Source of the DNA: Stentor roeselii
Lineage: Eukaryota > Ciliophora > Heterotrichea > Heterotrichida > Stentoridae
Assembly (NCBI GenBank): GCA_006503475.1
Contig: RSEH01000080.1
Span: 102,848-166,847 of the forward strand
Length of the DNA stretch: 64,000 bases
Reading direction: 5' to 3'
Every line of letters begins with the position of its first letter. Position 1 is the first letter of the stretch. The position numbers and the translations under genes are program-made. The notes under the pieces were generated by a model, which did no database searches, was not told where the DNA came from, and worked only from the letters and a program-made list of their open reading frames with translations. This document shows, in pieces, positions 29,031-38,034 of this stretch.

Positions 29031-30026
29031 TTAACATACACTGTTCTTATGATACCGGAGGGCGACCGGGGAGTTAGTTATTGATTTATATTTAACATCT
29101 ACTTCAAGTGTTGTCAGAGGACGCTTGTCTGGAACGTTCAGCTGGGGAAAGGCCAGGGTCAGGATTTTTCTTTGTCGGAACTGAAGAGGTCTTGGACTTT
29201 TACTGAGAGACAATGGAATTTCTGGAAGAGTTTGCGTTGTTACTTCGTTTCGGACTATTTCTTCCTTGTCCCAAGGGAGGAGGTCAATGTTATCCCCTTC
29301 TATCTTAATGGGTTGTATGCGATGTTCCCAAGGTGTATAACTTTCACATTTCCTTTTTTCCACTGCTCTGCTTTTAGCAAGTAAAGAAATAGGAAGACTT
29401 TCAATGATAGGTCTAAGTTCAAGTTCATCATTATCAGTTTCACAAGGAGTATCGTTTTTCTTTAAAACAGTTAGTAAAAAGTTATCATTTTTTACAATGC
29501 ATCTGTTCCTCGGAAGTACATTTGTAACAAAAACTCTAGCAACTCTTTTACAGTTGTCTAAAACACTTAAGACCTCGCCTTTATTAACAACAGTGTACAT
29601 CAACAATCCCCTCTTACAAGTTTCTGCACTGACTTCACCTTCCACAAAGACTTCAACTTTTTTCACTAAAGGAAAAGAGTTTTTTTTCCCATCAAGAATT
29701 TCAAGATAAGCCTCATCCGAAGCATATTTCGACCTTCTTGAAATTTTCCTTAAGATCCAAGAAGGACAATAAATGACTCCTTCTTCAGCAGTGAATTCAA
29801 GAACTCCACATAAAGTATAACTCGGAGCAGTTTTATGTGCTCTTAATACAAAGACAGGAGGCAAAGGGAAGTGTGCCTTGCGGATGAGGGCGAAGATGGA
29901 CTCTGGAAGTATAAGTTTATCTGATTGTTCCAAACAAGGCGAGTAATTCGGATGCAAAGAAATGGGAAGGACGCTTGTGAAGTGCTTGATGAAAATCGCA
30001 TTCGAGTTCTTTTTAGTCGAAAGCAT
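29031..30026 (-). CDS. UFD1-like protein, divergent, 331 aa
   Basis: UFD1 with NPL4 is a ubiquitin-binding cofactor of the AAA ATPase Cdc48/p97. Residues about 15-190 fit the UFD1 double-psi/barrel N domain: SDKLILPESIFALI, FVLRAHKT, CGVLEFTAEEGVIYCPSW and later YTVVNKGEVLSVLDNCKRVARVFV. The C-terminal half is unlike the NPL4/p97-binding tail of standard UFD1 and is Arg/Lys/Pro-rich. It is therefore probably a specialised paralogue. Stop codons of this gene and the TMEM43-like gene are adjacent with no spacer. Confidence 0.75.
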   Translation of the reverse strand: MLSTKKNSNAIFIKHFTSVLPISLHPNYSPCLEQSDKLILPESIFALIRKAHFPLPPVFVLRAHKTAPSYTLCGVLEFTAEEGVIYCPSWILRKISRRSKYASDEAYLEILDGKKNSFPLVKKVEVFVEGEVSAETCKRGLLMYTVVNKGEVLSVLDNCKRVARVFVTNVLPRNRCIVKNDNFLLTVLKKNDTPCETDNDELELRPIIESLPISLLAKSRAVEKRKCESYTPWEHRIQPIKIEGDNIDLLPWDKEEIVRNEVTTQTLPEIPLSLSKSPRPLQFRQRKILTLAFPQLNVPDKRPLTTLEVDVKYKSITNSPVALRYHKNSVC

Positions 30027-30055
30027 ATTTATGAAATTAACTAGTGAATTAAATA

Positions 30056-31849
30056 CTATTTCCCGGAATTGTCCAGTTCTAAGGCCCTGCTGTAGTCAAA
30101 AATTGCTTTATCCACTTCTCCCACGTTATCATAACAACAGCCTCTGTTGAAATACGCGTTGGCGTTGTTAGGGTCGAGTTGAATCACAAGTGAAAAGTCC
30201 TTGATTGCACTGTTGTAATCACCGAGACGTTCATATGAAATTCCTCGGTTGTGAATGGCGTGGATGTTATTTTCTTCGATGTTTAAAACTTCTGAATAGT
30301 CATTTATTGCTTCTTGGTATTTCATGATTTTTGCAAAACAATATGCACGGTTTATGAAGGCTTTTACGGAATCTCCTCCGTTTTCTAGTTCGGCTGAATA
30401 GTCCTCGATGGCCTTTTCGAATTGCTCGAGTTTTCTCCAGACCAGGCCTCGGTTGGAGTAAATGACTGGGTTTTCTGGGTCGAGGACTATCGCTTTGTTG
30501 AAGTCTTCTAAGGCTTCTTCGAATCTTTCGATGTTTCTTAAGCAGCAACCTCGGTTGTGCCAGTAAATTGGGTTTTGACTGTCGAGTTTTATACTGGCTG
30601 AGAAGTTTTCGAGGGCTTCTTCGTGCATTTGCATACGCTCGTAGACTAAGCCTAGCCCATTGTAAGAAGGTGCATAGTTCTTATCAAATGAAAGTACTTT
30701 AGAAAACCCTGATAATGCTCCTTGTAGATCTCCAGATTTTTCTTTAAGAGTTGCGAGATGATGCAAGACATTTACATTATTCGGCTGCAAAGAAAGTGCC
30801 GACAAATAGTCACGTTCCGACTCTCTGTGACGTTCAAGTTTATCAAAGCAAAAAGCGCGATTGTAAAGTGCTTTGAAGTGATTGGGGTCGTATTTCAAGG
30901 CGTTTGAGTAGTCATCAATCGCCTTTTGATACTCCTGCAACTTGCGATAGGCAAAGCCCCTGTTATGATAAAAATCAGCTTTTTTCGATTCCAGGGAAAT
31001 TGCCTTGCTGAAGTCCTTGATTGCGTCTTCATAGTTTCCGCTTTTATCAAGAGAAATCCCGCGATTATAATAAGCGAAAGCGTTCTGGGGCTCGATTTCG
31101 ATTGCTAGGGAGTAGAAGTCAACGGCACTGTTGTAATCACCGAGTTTGTCATAAGCGAAAGCGCAGTTAAATAGAGCTTTGAAGTGATAAGGGTCGAGTC
31201 GGATGGCTTCTTGGTAGTACTCGATAGCTTCTTCGAACTTGCCTTCCTGCCGAGCAGCATACCCCATCGAATGAAGTTTTTCAACTTCTTCTCTATTAAC
31301 TTCCTTATTACTCCTCGGGAATTCAGTTGAGCTTTCCCTAACCCTGACAGTTTTTTTAATTCCTTCTTGCCTAGCCTTCTTAGGTGACATTTTACTTTCT
31401 TGATCTCGTTCAAGAGCCATGGCATAGTCTTCAATAGCTTGTGCAAAATTACCTTTCTTATTCTGAAGTGCCCCTCTTGCATAAGCCGCATTAATATGTG
31501 CGGGGTCGATTTCCAGTACTTTTGAATAATCATGAAGACTCATATCAAGTTCTCCGAGTTTCTCATAAGCGCTGCCTCTCAAATAATAAGCTCCAGCATG
31601 TTTCGGGTCAGCTTTGATAAGATTTTCGCAGTCTTTAATAGCTTCCTCATAAAGTCCCTTCTTCATCAGAGACGAGGCTCGAATGAACAAGGCCTTTGGA
31701 TTTGTTTTGTCTTGAAGAGAATTCGTGCAAATGCGAATCAAATTATCGACATCTGACCCGCCTCGATACCGAGAGTTGCCTTCTTGCTTCATTTGTCTTC
31801 TTCTTTGAAGAGTGTCTCGGATTAACTCAGTTTCCAAGTCATCAGCCAT
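30056..31849 (-). CDS. TPR protein with fifteen repeats, 597 aa
   Basis: Fifteen TPR units of 34 residues: three (about 45-150), a basic linker of about 45 residues, then twelve in a row to the C-terminus. Typical unit: A..Y..RG..Y..LG....AI.DYS.AL.LDP. Such long solenoids are scaffold proteins, and many ciliate examples are IFT or ciliary proteins, but no family is certain. The ATG directly follows the TAA of the gene upstream (no spacer). Its stop is 29 bp from the next start. Confidence 0.88.
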   Translation of the reverse strand: MADDLETELIRDTLQRRRQMKQEGNSRYRGGSDVDNLIRICTNSLQDKTNPKALFIRASSLMKKGLYEEAIKDCENLIKADPKHAGAYYLRGSAYEKLGELDMSLHDYSKVLEIDPAHINAAYARGALQNKKGNFAQAIEDYAMALERDQESKMSPKKARQEGIKKTVRVRESSTEFPRSNKEVNREEVEKLHSMGYAARQEGKFEEAIEYYQEAIRLDPYHFKALFNCAFAYDKLGDYNSAVDFYSLAIEIEPQNAFAYYNRGISLDKSGNYEDAIKDFSKAISLESKKADFYHNRGFAYRKLQEYQKAIDDYSNALKYDPNHFKALYNRAFCFDKLERHRESERDYLSALSLQPNNVNVLHHLATLKEKSGDLQGALSGFSKVLSFDKNYAPSYNGLGLVYERMQMHEEALENFSASIKLDSQNPIYWHNRGCCLRNIERFEEALEDFNKAIVLDPENPVIYSNRGLVWRKLEQFEKAIEDYSAELENGGDSVKAFINRAYCFAKIMKYQEAINDYSEVLNIEENNIHAIHNRGISYERLGDYNSAIKDFSLVIQLDPNNANAYFNRGCCYDNVGEVDKAIFDYSRALELDNSGK

Positions 31850-33541
31850 TTAAATGAATTTATTTGAAAGAAGAAAATTTTTGATTTCTAAAGCTGATGG
31901 CCTTGAATCAGCTTCAGTCTTCCAACATTGAGATAGAAGAGGGTGGAAAACCTCGAGGGAGTCATTTGAGAAGGACTGGGGAAGTGATGGGCGTAGGTCC
32001 TGAATAAAGGTTACTTGATGGACTACTTGGTACAGCACTTGGACTGTGGCTAGCTTCGGATAAGGCTTTTTTCGGTAAAGGATCTCCCAGAATATCACTC
32101 CGAAGGAAAAAATGTCACTTTTTGTGGAGTACTTTTGACTTGTTATCACCTCTGGCGGCATGTAAGGCGCCGTTCCTAAAGCTTCAGAGTCGTGAAATGA
32201 TGAGGAACTCACTCGTGCTAATCCGAAATCAGCGATTTTACAACGACTTGAACGGTCTACTAAACAGTTCAGAGGCTTTAAATCTCGGTGAATCACTGAT
32301 GATGAATGGAGAAAGATTAGACCTTCGAGGATGTCGAGTGCGAGATTTACTTTTTGAGTTAGGGACAACTGCACGTCAGAGGCGAGGAAGTGACTTAAAC
32401 TTCCTTTTTCCAGGTGCTCTGTGAGGAGCATCGATTTTTCACTGCTCGTCGCCATCAAAAGAACAATGTTCGGATGTCTTATCGGCCCTAGTACTTCCAG
32501 TTCAGTTAAAAAATCTTCGTGATTAAAGAACTTTTTCACTGCAACTTGGGTATTTCTCCATTTTCCTCGATATACTTCTCCAAACTCTCCTCTTCCAATA
32601 AGCTCTTCTAGTTCAATTTGTTCACAAGAAACATCAAGAATCAAGAGACTTTTCATTAAAATTTCTTGATTTTTTCCTTTTTTTTTAAAGTTTTTCCTAG
32701 TTTCCGGGCTTGAAAACCCTGAATTAATCGAGTCTAAAGTATCAGATTTTGAACTTGAATAATTTAAAGAGTCTTGTTTTTTCATCTGGGTTTGGATTTT
32801 GTACTTTTCCTGCAAATCTTTCCAAAGTGAAGGCTTGCATGACTCTCTTGCGAATTTCAAGTCGTTTTCACTGATTCTTGCCTGGGCTTCGAGTAAAGCC
32901 TTTAAAGTTTCAGTGTTTCCGTGCTTTAAAGCGACGCTGATGACGGACTCTCCCCGAACACTTAAAAGATCAGTCCGAGCACGGAGTGCGAGGAGACTTT
33001 GAACAGCGAAAACATGACCTAAGCGACAAGCCAGGTGAAGAGCAGTCCATCCGCAGTGGTCTTGGCTGTTCAGGTCAAGACCAGCGAGATGTACCACTTT
33101 TTCTATGAGTTGGTGACAGTCAAGATCAACGATAAGGTGTAAAATCGACTCTCCTGAAAGGTTTTTCACGTTTATGTCTACTTTAAAAGTAAGAAAAGTA
33201 TCGATCACGGATTCATGAAGGTTGATCACTGCCAGGTGAATAGGAAAATCGCCGGAATTGTTTGGTATTGAAGGGTCTGCCTTGAATTTCAAGAGAATGG
33301 AAACGATTTCTGAAAAACCTGACTCACTTGCAAGGTGCAAAGCAGTGTTACCAGTGAAATCGCTTGAGTTGATTAAATTACTGTTGGAGACTATGAAAGT
33401 CACCAGCTCCTGCCTGTTGTGTCTGCAAGCAAGATGAAGAAAAGTCTCGCCTTTCTCATTTCTTTGAAGCGGCCAAGACGTGTCCTCATAAAAAAAATCA
33501 GTGACTGTCTTAAAAGCTTGACTTTTCACCAAGTCTTCCAT
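31850..33541 (-). CDS. Ankyrin-repeat TKL protein kinase, 563 aa
   Basis: Six ankyrin repeats at about 25-220 (GETFLHLACRHNRQELV, GNTALHLASESGFSEIV and so on), a Ser/Lys linker, then a kinase domain at about 300-560. Kinase motifs: GRGEFGEVYRG, lysine in VAVKKFF, HRDLKPLN, IADFGLA and GTAPYMPPEV. LMATSS and LLTEHLEKGSLSHFL strings are TKL/RAF-MLK type. All catalytic residues are present. The ankyrin region probably recruits substrate or membrane. Its stop TAA directly abuts the start codon of the TPR gene; its start is 22 bp from the previous stop. Confidence 0.93.
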   Translation of the reverse strand: MEDLVKSQAFKTVTDFFYEDTSWPLQRNEKGETFLHLACRHNRQELVTFIVSNSNLINSSDFTGNTALHLASESGFSEIVSILLKFKADPSIPNNSGDFPIHLAVINLHESVIDTFLTFKVDINVKNLSGESILHLIVDLDCHQLIEKVVHLAGLDLNSQDHCGWTALHLACRLGHVFAVQSLLALRARTDLLSVRGESVISVALKHGNTETLKALLEAQARISENDLKFARESCKPSLWKDLQEKYKIQTQMKKQDSLNYSSSKSDTLDSINSGFSSPETRKNFKKKGKNQEILMKSLLILDVSCEQIELEELIGRGEFGEVYRGKWRNTQVAVKKFFNHEDFLTELEVLGPIRHPNIVLLMATSSEKSMLLTEHLEKGSLSHFLASDVQLSLTQKVNLALDILEGLIFLHSSSVIHRDLKPLNCLVDRSSRCKIADFGLARVSSSSFHDSEALGTAPYMPPEVITSQKYSTKSDIFSFGVIFWEILYRKKPYPKLATVQVLYQVVHQVTFIQDLRPSLPQSFSNDSLEVFHPLLSQCWKTEADSRPSALEIKNFLLSNKFI

Positions 33542-33563
33542 TATTCATTATTACAATTCAACT

Positions 33564-34556
33564 TTAATGATTTTTGTAGTCTTTCGTTAAAAGTTTCACT
33601 TTTGAAAGAGTTGCTTCAATATCAGAGACTACTACTTCACTCATGATTCTATCGCTTTTATTCGTACTTCGCGATTTTTCAATTATTTCATTTAAAACCT
33701 CGAGTTTTCCATCGAATCCTGAAAAGTTGCTGGTTTTTTTCATTTTGTGAATTTCTTCTTGGATTTTTTGCTTTTCTTCTTCGAGGCTCTGAACTCTAGA
33801 TTGACTTTCAAGGATCTGGTCCTTTAAAGAAGGTCTTGGCTCTGGGTTGGCATGGATGAAACTTTGGACTTTTGTTAATTCGGACTCGCGTGTTTTTAAT
33901 GACTGCATTTTTGCATTCAACTCTTCAATCTCATGATCGACTCTCAAAAGTTCTTCGTCAACATCTGCATCTGTCAAGTCCAAAATCTTTTGAAATGAGT
34001 TGTTTATTTTTCCTTCTATTCCTGATTTACTGATTTCTTCATTCAGGGATTTTAAGACCTGCTCAGCTTTTTCAAGTTCTTCTAATAAATCGTGTTGACT
34101 GTTAAGAGAGTCTTGATTTTTCTCGCTGGAATCATGATTTTTTGAAGGTTCTTCAGGAAAAAAGTTGTGTTCAAGTTGACTGATCATTTTTTCAGTGACC
34201 TGGATTTCTTCATCTAGATTTTTTTCCTCTTCTTGAAGTCCTTCATTTTTCATAATAATTTCCTTGATTTTCCTAATTTTTTCATTTAAAATCTTTTCAA
34301 AACTAACGATTTCTTTAAAAGTTTCCTTATCAAAAACAGTCTTTTCCCCATTTTCACAGTTCAAAGAGTCCAAAGCCCGAATAAGTCCTTCAAAGCTTTC
34401 CTGACATCTAATCAAATCCTGTGACTCTTTTTTCCTAACATCTTTATCCTGAAATTTTCCACATTCCTCCTTCAGGGTGTTATTTTCAGCCTTCATCTGA
34501 GCAATCATGGAATTAAGTTCATGAATAGCAGCTTCTTTGTTATTAGAGCATCCCAT
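33564..34556 (-). CDS. Acylation-type N-terminus coiled-coil protein, 330 aa
   Basis: Starts MGCSNNKEA: Gly2 fits N-myristoylation and Cys3 palmitoylation, so the protein is likely membrane-tethered. The rest is almost all coiled coil (about 10-330) rich in Glu, Lys and Leu, for example VEELNAKMQSLKTRESELTK-like heptads, with a Ser/Asn break at about 145-160. No further domain. Its start codon is 41 bp from that of the SAS6-like gene on the other strand, so the two probably share promoter DNA. Confidence 0.8.
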   Translation of the reverse strand: MGCSNNKEAAIHELNSMIAQMKAENNTLKEECGKFQDKDVRKKESQDLIRCQESFEGLIRALDSLNCENGEKTVFDKETFKEIVSFEKILNEKIRKIKEIIMKNEGLQEEEKNLDEEIQVTEKMISQLEHNFFPEEPSKNHDSSEKNQDSLNSQHDLLEELEKAEQVLKSLNEEISKSGIEGKINNSFQKILDLTDADVDEELLRVDHEIEELNAKMQSLKTRESELTKVQSFIHANPEPRPSLKDQILESQSRVQSLEEEKQKIQEEIHKMKKTSNFSGFDGKLEVLNEIIEKSRSTNKSDRIMSEVVVSDIEATLSKVKLLTKDYKNH

Positions 34557-34597
34557 ATTTATAAATCCTTCCAGGTATTAAATGGTAATAAATCAAT
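34557..34597. promoter_or_regulatory. 41-bp divergent spacer
   Basis: Contains ATTTATAAAT next to the left start and AATAAATCAAT before the right start. These A/T-rich strings match those at other gene starts of the window. Confidence 0.5.
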
Positions 34598-35257
34598 ATG
34601 CAAGAAGACAGCATTTTGAACAGCTTCGATTTTTCAGCCATCGAAGAAATGGACCCAAGTTTGTCTGAAGGTCATCACGTGACTTATGACCGAGAAGTGC
34701 CCTTCGAGCTGAGAATTCAGGACTCAGGCAGCGGTCCGCAAGAAGTGGGCACTCTTGAGGCAATTAAAACGAAAGTACTTGTTCTTGGAGAGGACTCTAA
34801 TCCGAGACATGTGAAGGTGGAACTGACTAGTGAAAACGACTTGTTTTTCCACTATATCCATACTTTGGATGAAACTAGCTTTAGAAGAATGCAGGAGTCT
34901 CAGAAACTTATGATTGAGTTTTCTGAATTGCCTACGATTTTAGTCAGAATGCTTAATGCTTGCATCAAAGAACCTCATTCGTTCTTGGCGGTGTTTATTA
35001 TGCATCGGGATGGACGTGCTAGGCTGGACTTTATACAGAATATTGAGTATAAGTTTATTGAGTTGCTTAGTCTTGACTTTGTTGCTAGTTCGGAGGAAAT
35101 GGTCAGGCAACAGATTACTTATCGATATAACTCGGTTAAAAGCAAACTGGCCATCTTACAGGCCAGACTTCAGGACATCTCAGCACTGGTCAAGGTAAAG
35201 AACCCTTCTCTGCTGCTCCAGTTACAGCGAAATCATAAAAAGTCAGTTAACAAGTAA
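34598..35257 (+). CDS. SAS6-like protein (SAS6L type, head domain without coiled coil), 219 aa
   Basis: SAS-6 builds the ninefold centriole cartwheel; SAS6-like proteins have the same head but no long coiled coil and localise to basal-plate or apical structures in apicomplexans and trypanosomes. Head-domain strings: VPFELRIQDS, LFFHYIHTLDETSFRRMQ, LMIEFSELPTILVRMLNAC, FLAVFIM and ARLDFIQNIEYKFIELLSLDF. After about residue 170 only a short helix remains. Length near 220 fits SAS6L rather than SAS-6 (500-650). The following ankyrin-DHHC gene begins 17 bp downstream. Confidence 0.85.
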   Translation: MQEDSILNSFDFSAIEEMDPSLSEGHHVTYDREVPFELRIQDSGSGPQEVGTLEAIKTKVLVLGEDSNPRHVKVELTSENDLFFHYIHTLDETSFRRMQESQKLMIEFSELPTILVRMLNACIKEPHSFLAVFIMHRDGRARLDFIQNIEYKFIELLSLDFVASSEEMVRQQITYRYNSVKSKLAILQARLQDISALVKVKNPSLLLQLQRNHKKSVNK

Positions 35258-35274
35258 TTTTAGATAGTTAATAG

Positions 35275-36798
35275 ATGGAATTTGATGAAGATCACAGATC
35301 AGAAATCGAAGTCAAACTAGAGCTCTCAATTCAACTAGAGAGAATAGCGCAGTTCACATATGATTTAAGTCAAATTCGAGTAAGAATTGATTCAATAAGA
35401 ATAAATCAACAAAACCTTCTGATGTTTTTAGCTGGTCTCGAGAAAGACCAGTATAAAATTATTGAATATTTAGAAATTGTTGCAAGGGAATTCGATGACA
35501 GGTATTCAGAGGAAAGTAAAATTGCTTTTAAAGAAACAATTGACCAGGTCATTGAAAATAAAAGTGCCTTGCAAATTGCTTTAGAAAATGGGAAAGATGT
35601 AAGAAATATTCAGAAAATCATCAGATATTTTATAGAAAAAGGAGCTGATTTAACACTTGTTTATTCTGGAAGAAATTTAATGCATTTAGCTGCTATTTAT
35701 GAAAGTAACTATTTGATTGCTTTTTTAAGTGAACAAGGAATTGTTCCTTTGGATGATGAAGATAGTTCTGGGCGCTCTCCGATTGAATTAGCGATTGATT
35801 TCAAAAATAATAGTTCAGCTATTTTACTTGCCTGTCTTGGATCTGATTTAAATGTGCAGAAGAGGAACCGAATGTATACTCCTTGTGAAAAAGCTGTTTT
35901 TCATAATGATTTTAACCTTATTTTAAATTTTATCGCGAATGGAGGTCGAATTAGCAAAGAAGTGCAGGTTGAGGCTTTATCAAGATGTCTTGATAAGAAA
36001 GTTAAGAAGATTATTGTAAGATTTAAGAAGAAAAAGCAGATATGTTGGGGAATATTCGGTGGAGGAATCAAGAAGTCGATGATCTGGAGGAATGTTTTGT
36101 GTGTTTACTTAGTCCCTATGTGCTTTATCGTTACTCTCGTTAAACAAGAGGGAAATATTAATAACAATATCCAAGGGTTTATTTTCCTGGTCATCTATAT
36201 GTTTTTTTATTTACTGACTATGATAGCTTTTGTGTTGCTAAAAAGGAAAAAGGCTAAAAGTTGTCAGAATCAGTCTCTACTCAGTCAATTATATTTTGAG
36301 TACAAAAATGAATTCGTATGTCCTTATTGCAAATGCATGATGAAGGAAAAAACAAGACATTGCTTTATTTGTAACATGTGTGTACCAGTAAATAATAAGC
36401 AGGACTTCGATCATCACTGTAAATGGCTAGATCATTGTATTGGTAAAGGTAACAAATTTCTTTTTAACACTTTTATATTTTGTTCAATGACTACTTCTAT
36501 CGCTTCAATAATTTCAAACTTATGCTACTTTATAATTGATAAAAAATTTGCTGATGATTACATAGATATAATAGAAATTTTTCTTATCGTTAAAGAGTCA
36601 CTCATAGTATTATTTTACTACTTTAGAATTCTAATATTCCAGTTAAAATACCATATAAAAAAGTGTAAATTCGTTAATATATTAGAAGAATCAAGATCAA
36701 TATCCCTCCAAGATCCAGAAAAAATCCCAGATTCAAAAGAAAACGAATTAACCAAATCAACCACTACTCGCCTTCTGGAAATGACAATAAATAAATAG
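35275..36798 (+). CDS. Ankyrin-repeat DHHC palmitoyltransferase, 507 aa
   Basis: DHHC enzymes attach palmitate to cysteines. N-terminal helices, then ankyrin-like repeats at about 100-230 (GRNLMHLAAIYESNYLIAFL). Two hydrophobic segments at about 275-320, then the cysteine-rich domain (CPYCKCM, HCFICNMC) leading to FDHHCKWLDHCIGKGN, with the catalytic D-H-H-C intact. Two more hydrophobic segments follow, giving the usual four-TM layout with the catalytic loop in the cytosol. Ankyrin-DHHC resembles the ZDHHC13/17 class. Only 6 bp separate it from the next gene. Confidence 0.92.
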   Translation: MEFDEDHRSEIEVKLELSIQLERIAQFTYDLSQIRVRIDSIRINQQNLLMFLAGLEKDQYKIIEYLEIVAREFDDRYSEESKIAFKETIDQVIENKSALQIALENGKDVRNIQKIIRYFIEKGADLTLVYSGRNLMHLAAIYESNYLIAFLSEQGIVPLDDEDSSGRSPIELAIDFKNNSSAILLACLGSDLNVQKRNRMYTPCEKAVFHNDFNLILNFIANGGRISKEVQVEALSRCLDKKVKKIIVRFKKKKQICWGIFGGGIKKSMIWRNVLCVYLVPMCFIVTLVKQEGNINNNIQGFIFLVIYMFFYLLTMIAFVLLKRKKAKSCQNQSLLSQLYFEYKNEFVCPYCKCMMKEKTRHCFICNMCVPVNNKQDFDHHCKWLDHCIGKGNKFLFNTFIFCSMTTSIASIISNLCYFIIDKKFADDYIDIIEIFLIVKESLIVLFYYFRILIFQLKYHIKKCKFVNILEESRSISLQDPEKIPDSKENELTKSTTTRLLEMTINK

Positions 36799-36804
36799 TT
36801 AATA

Positions 36805-38034
36805 ATGAATCCAGATCTCTACGATAGTGAATCACTCTCAGTCTCCTTTAACATATTAAATTTCTCCTCATATATAGAGCCTCTCGACGAGAACTTAACA
36901 ATAAAAAGCAAGTCATCCTCTTCAATCGAGCAGATAATGTCCGAGTCTCTAGTCCGAATCTGGAAGTTAATCTTTAAATCCTATTCAACTTCAAAAAACT
37001 CAGTCTCATTTTCTCCAGAAAACATAAAAAACTACATCCAAAGTGAATTAATCTACTCTTCCAAGACCTGGACTTCCGGCACTCTCGAAAAGCCAATTTT
37101 TTTTTGTTTTCGCAGATTAAAGAACTTTTTGCTTTACATGGACACAAACGACCCTCTTGACTCTCGCAAAGAGTTAATAAAACAATACATTCCCCGAGTA
37201 ATAGCGATTATCCTTCGCTACCCAATAAAGACCTTAAGCGACAGTTGGCCTGCGAAGATGCACAAGTTGCTTCACAGCATCATCCACAGCTGTGAAGAGA
37301 AAAATTCTCGAATCTCGAAGTACAAAAGCACCCTGATCGATGAGTCCCCGACTCAAATCGACATCGACCTTTTAATATCACAACTTCCTGACAATTCCCA
37401 AAAATTGATACAAAAACAATCTAAAGAAAAAGTGAGTCTTGCACTTCAATCCCTAGTTTCAAGTCAAAAGTCGATAAATTCAGTCAACAAGAACCTTCTC
37501 AGCTCGATTTACAAGGACTCGAAACAGTTCAAATATTTCGCTTCTCAGACATCAACAAGTTACTCTTCTTATCTTGACTCGGTACCTGTTGACAACAAGA
37601 GAAAATCGATTTTATTGGAAAATATTTCGTCTATTGAAAGACTTAACTCTGGACAATGGGAAGAAAACTCTTTGGAAAGAAAGTCTTCACGAATTAGGAC
37701 CGCGATTGATAAAAGATTGAGAAATACTCGAAATCATAAATCAATTATTCGTGAATTTCCTAATATTAAAGAAAGCATTTCAGAAGAACCTGAAAAAATC
37801 AAGTCGCAAGATATCAGCGAAGAAGAAGAACAGGAAGAGGTTAAGGAAGATCAGGTTGAAGAGGAAAAACTTAATCGTGATATTGAAATTGCTATAAAAC
37901 TTGAAGAACTTGCGAAAGTTAAAAAGGAACAGGATGAAATTGAGTTAAGACCTAAATTTGTTAGGCAAAATACCAGGATTAATGAAATCGTTGGAAGGAA
38001 AAGGCCGAGTAAGTTGTGGATACATCCTAATTAG
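36805..38034 (+). CDS. Unknown protein with acidic coiled-coil tail, 409 aa
   Basis: Not recognised. N-terminal half is helical with aromatic residues (WKLIFKSYSTSKNSVSFS, FFCFRRLKNFLLYM, WPAKMHKLLHSIIHSC), suggesting a folded helical domain at about 45-180. The middle is Ser/Lys-rich. About 325-375 is a Glu-rich helix (EEEEQEEVKEDQVEEEKL), then a basic end (RPKFVRQNTRIN...GRKRPSKLW). Its TAG overlaps the stop codon of the next, convergent gene. Confidence 0.7.
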   Translation: MNPDLYDSESLSVSFNILNFSSYIEPLDENLTIKSKSSSSIEQIMSESLVRIWKLIFKSYSTSKNSVSFSPENIKNYIQSELIYSSKTWTSGTLEKPIFFCFRRLKNFLLYMDTNDPLDSRKELIKQYIPRVIAIILRYPIKTLSDSWPAKMHKLLHSIIHSCEEKNSRISKYKSTLIDESPTQIDIDLLISQLPDNSQKLIQKQSKEKVSLALQSLVSSQKSINSVNKNLLSSIYKDSKQFKYFASQTSTSYSSYLDSVPVDNKRKSILLENISSIERLNSGQWEENSLERKSSRIRTAIDKRLRNTRNHKSIIREFPNIKESISEEPEKIKSQDISEEEEQEEVKEDQVEEEKLNRDIEIAIKLEELAKVKKEQDEIELRPKFVRQNTRINEIVGRKRPSKLWIHPN

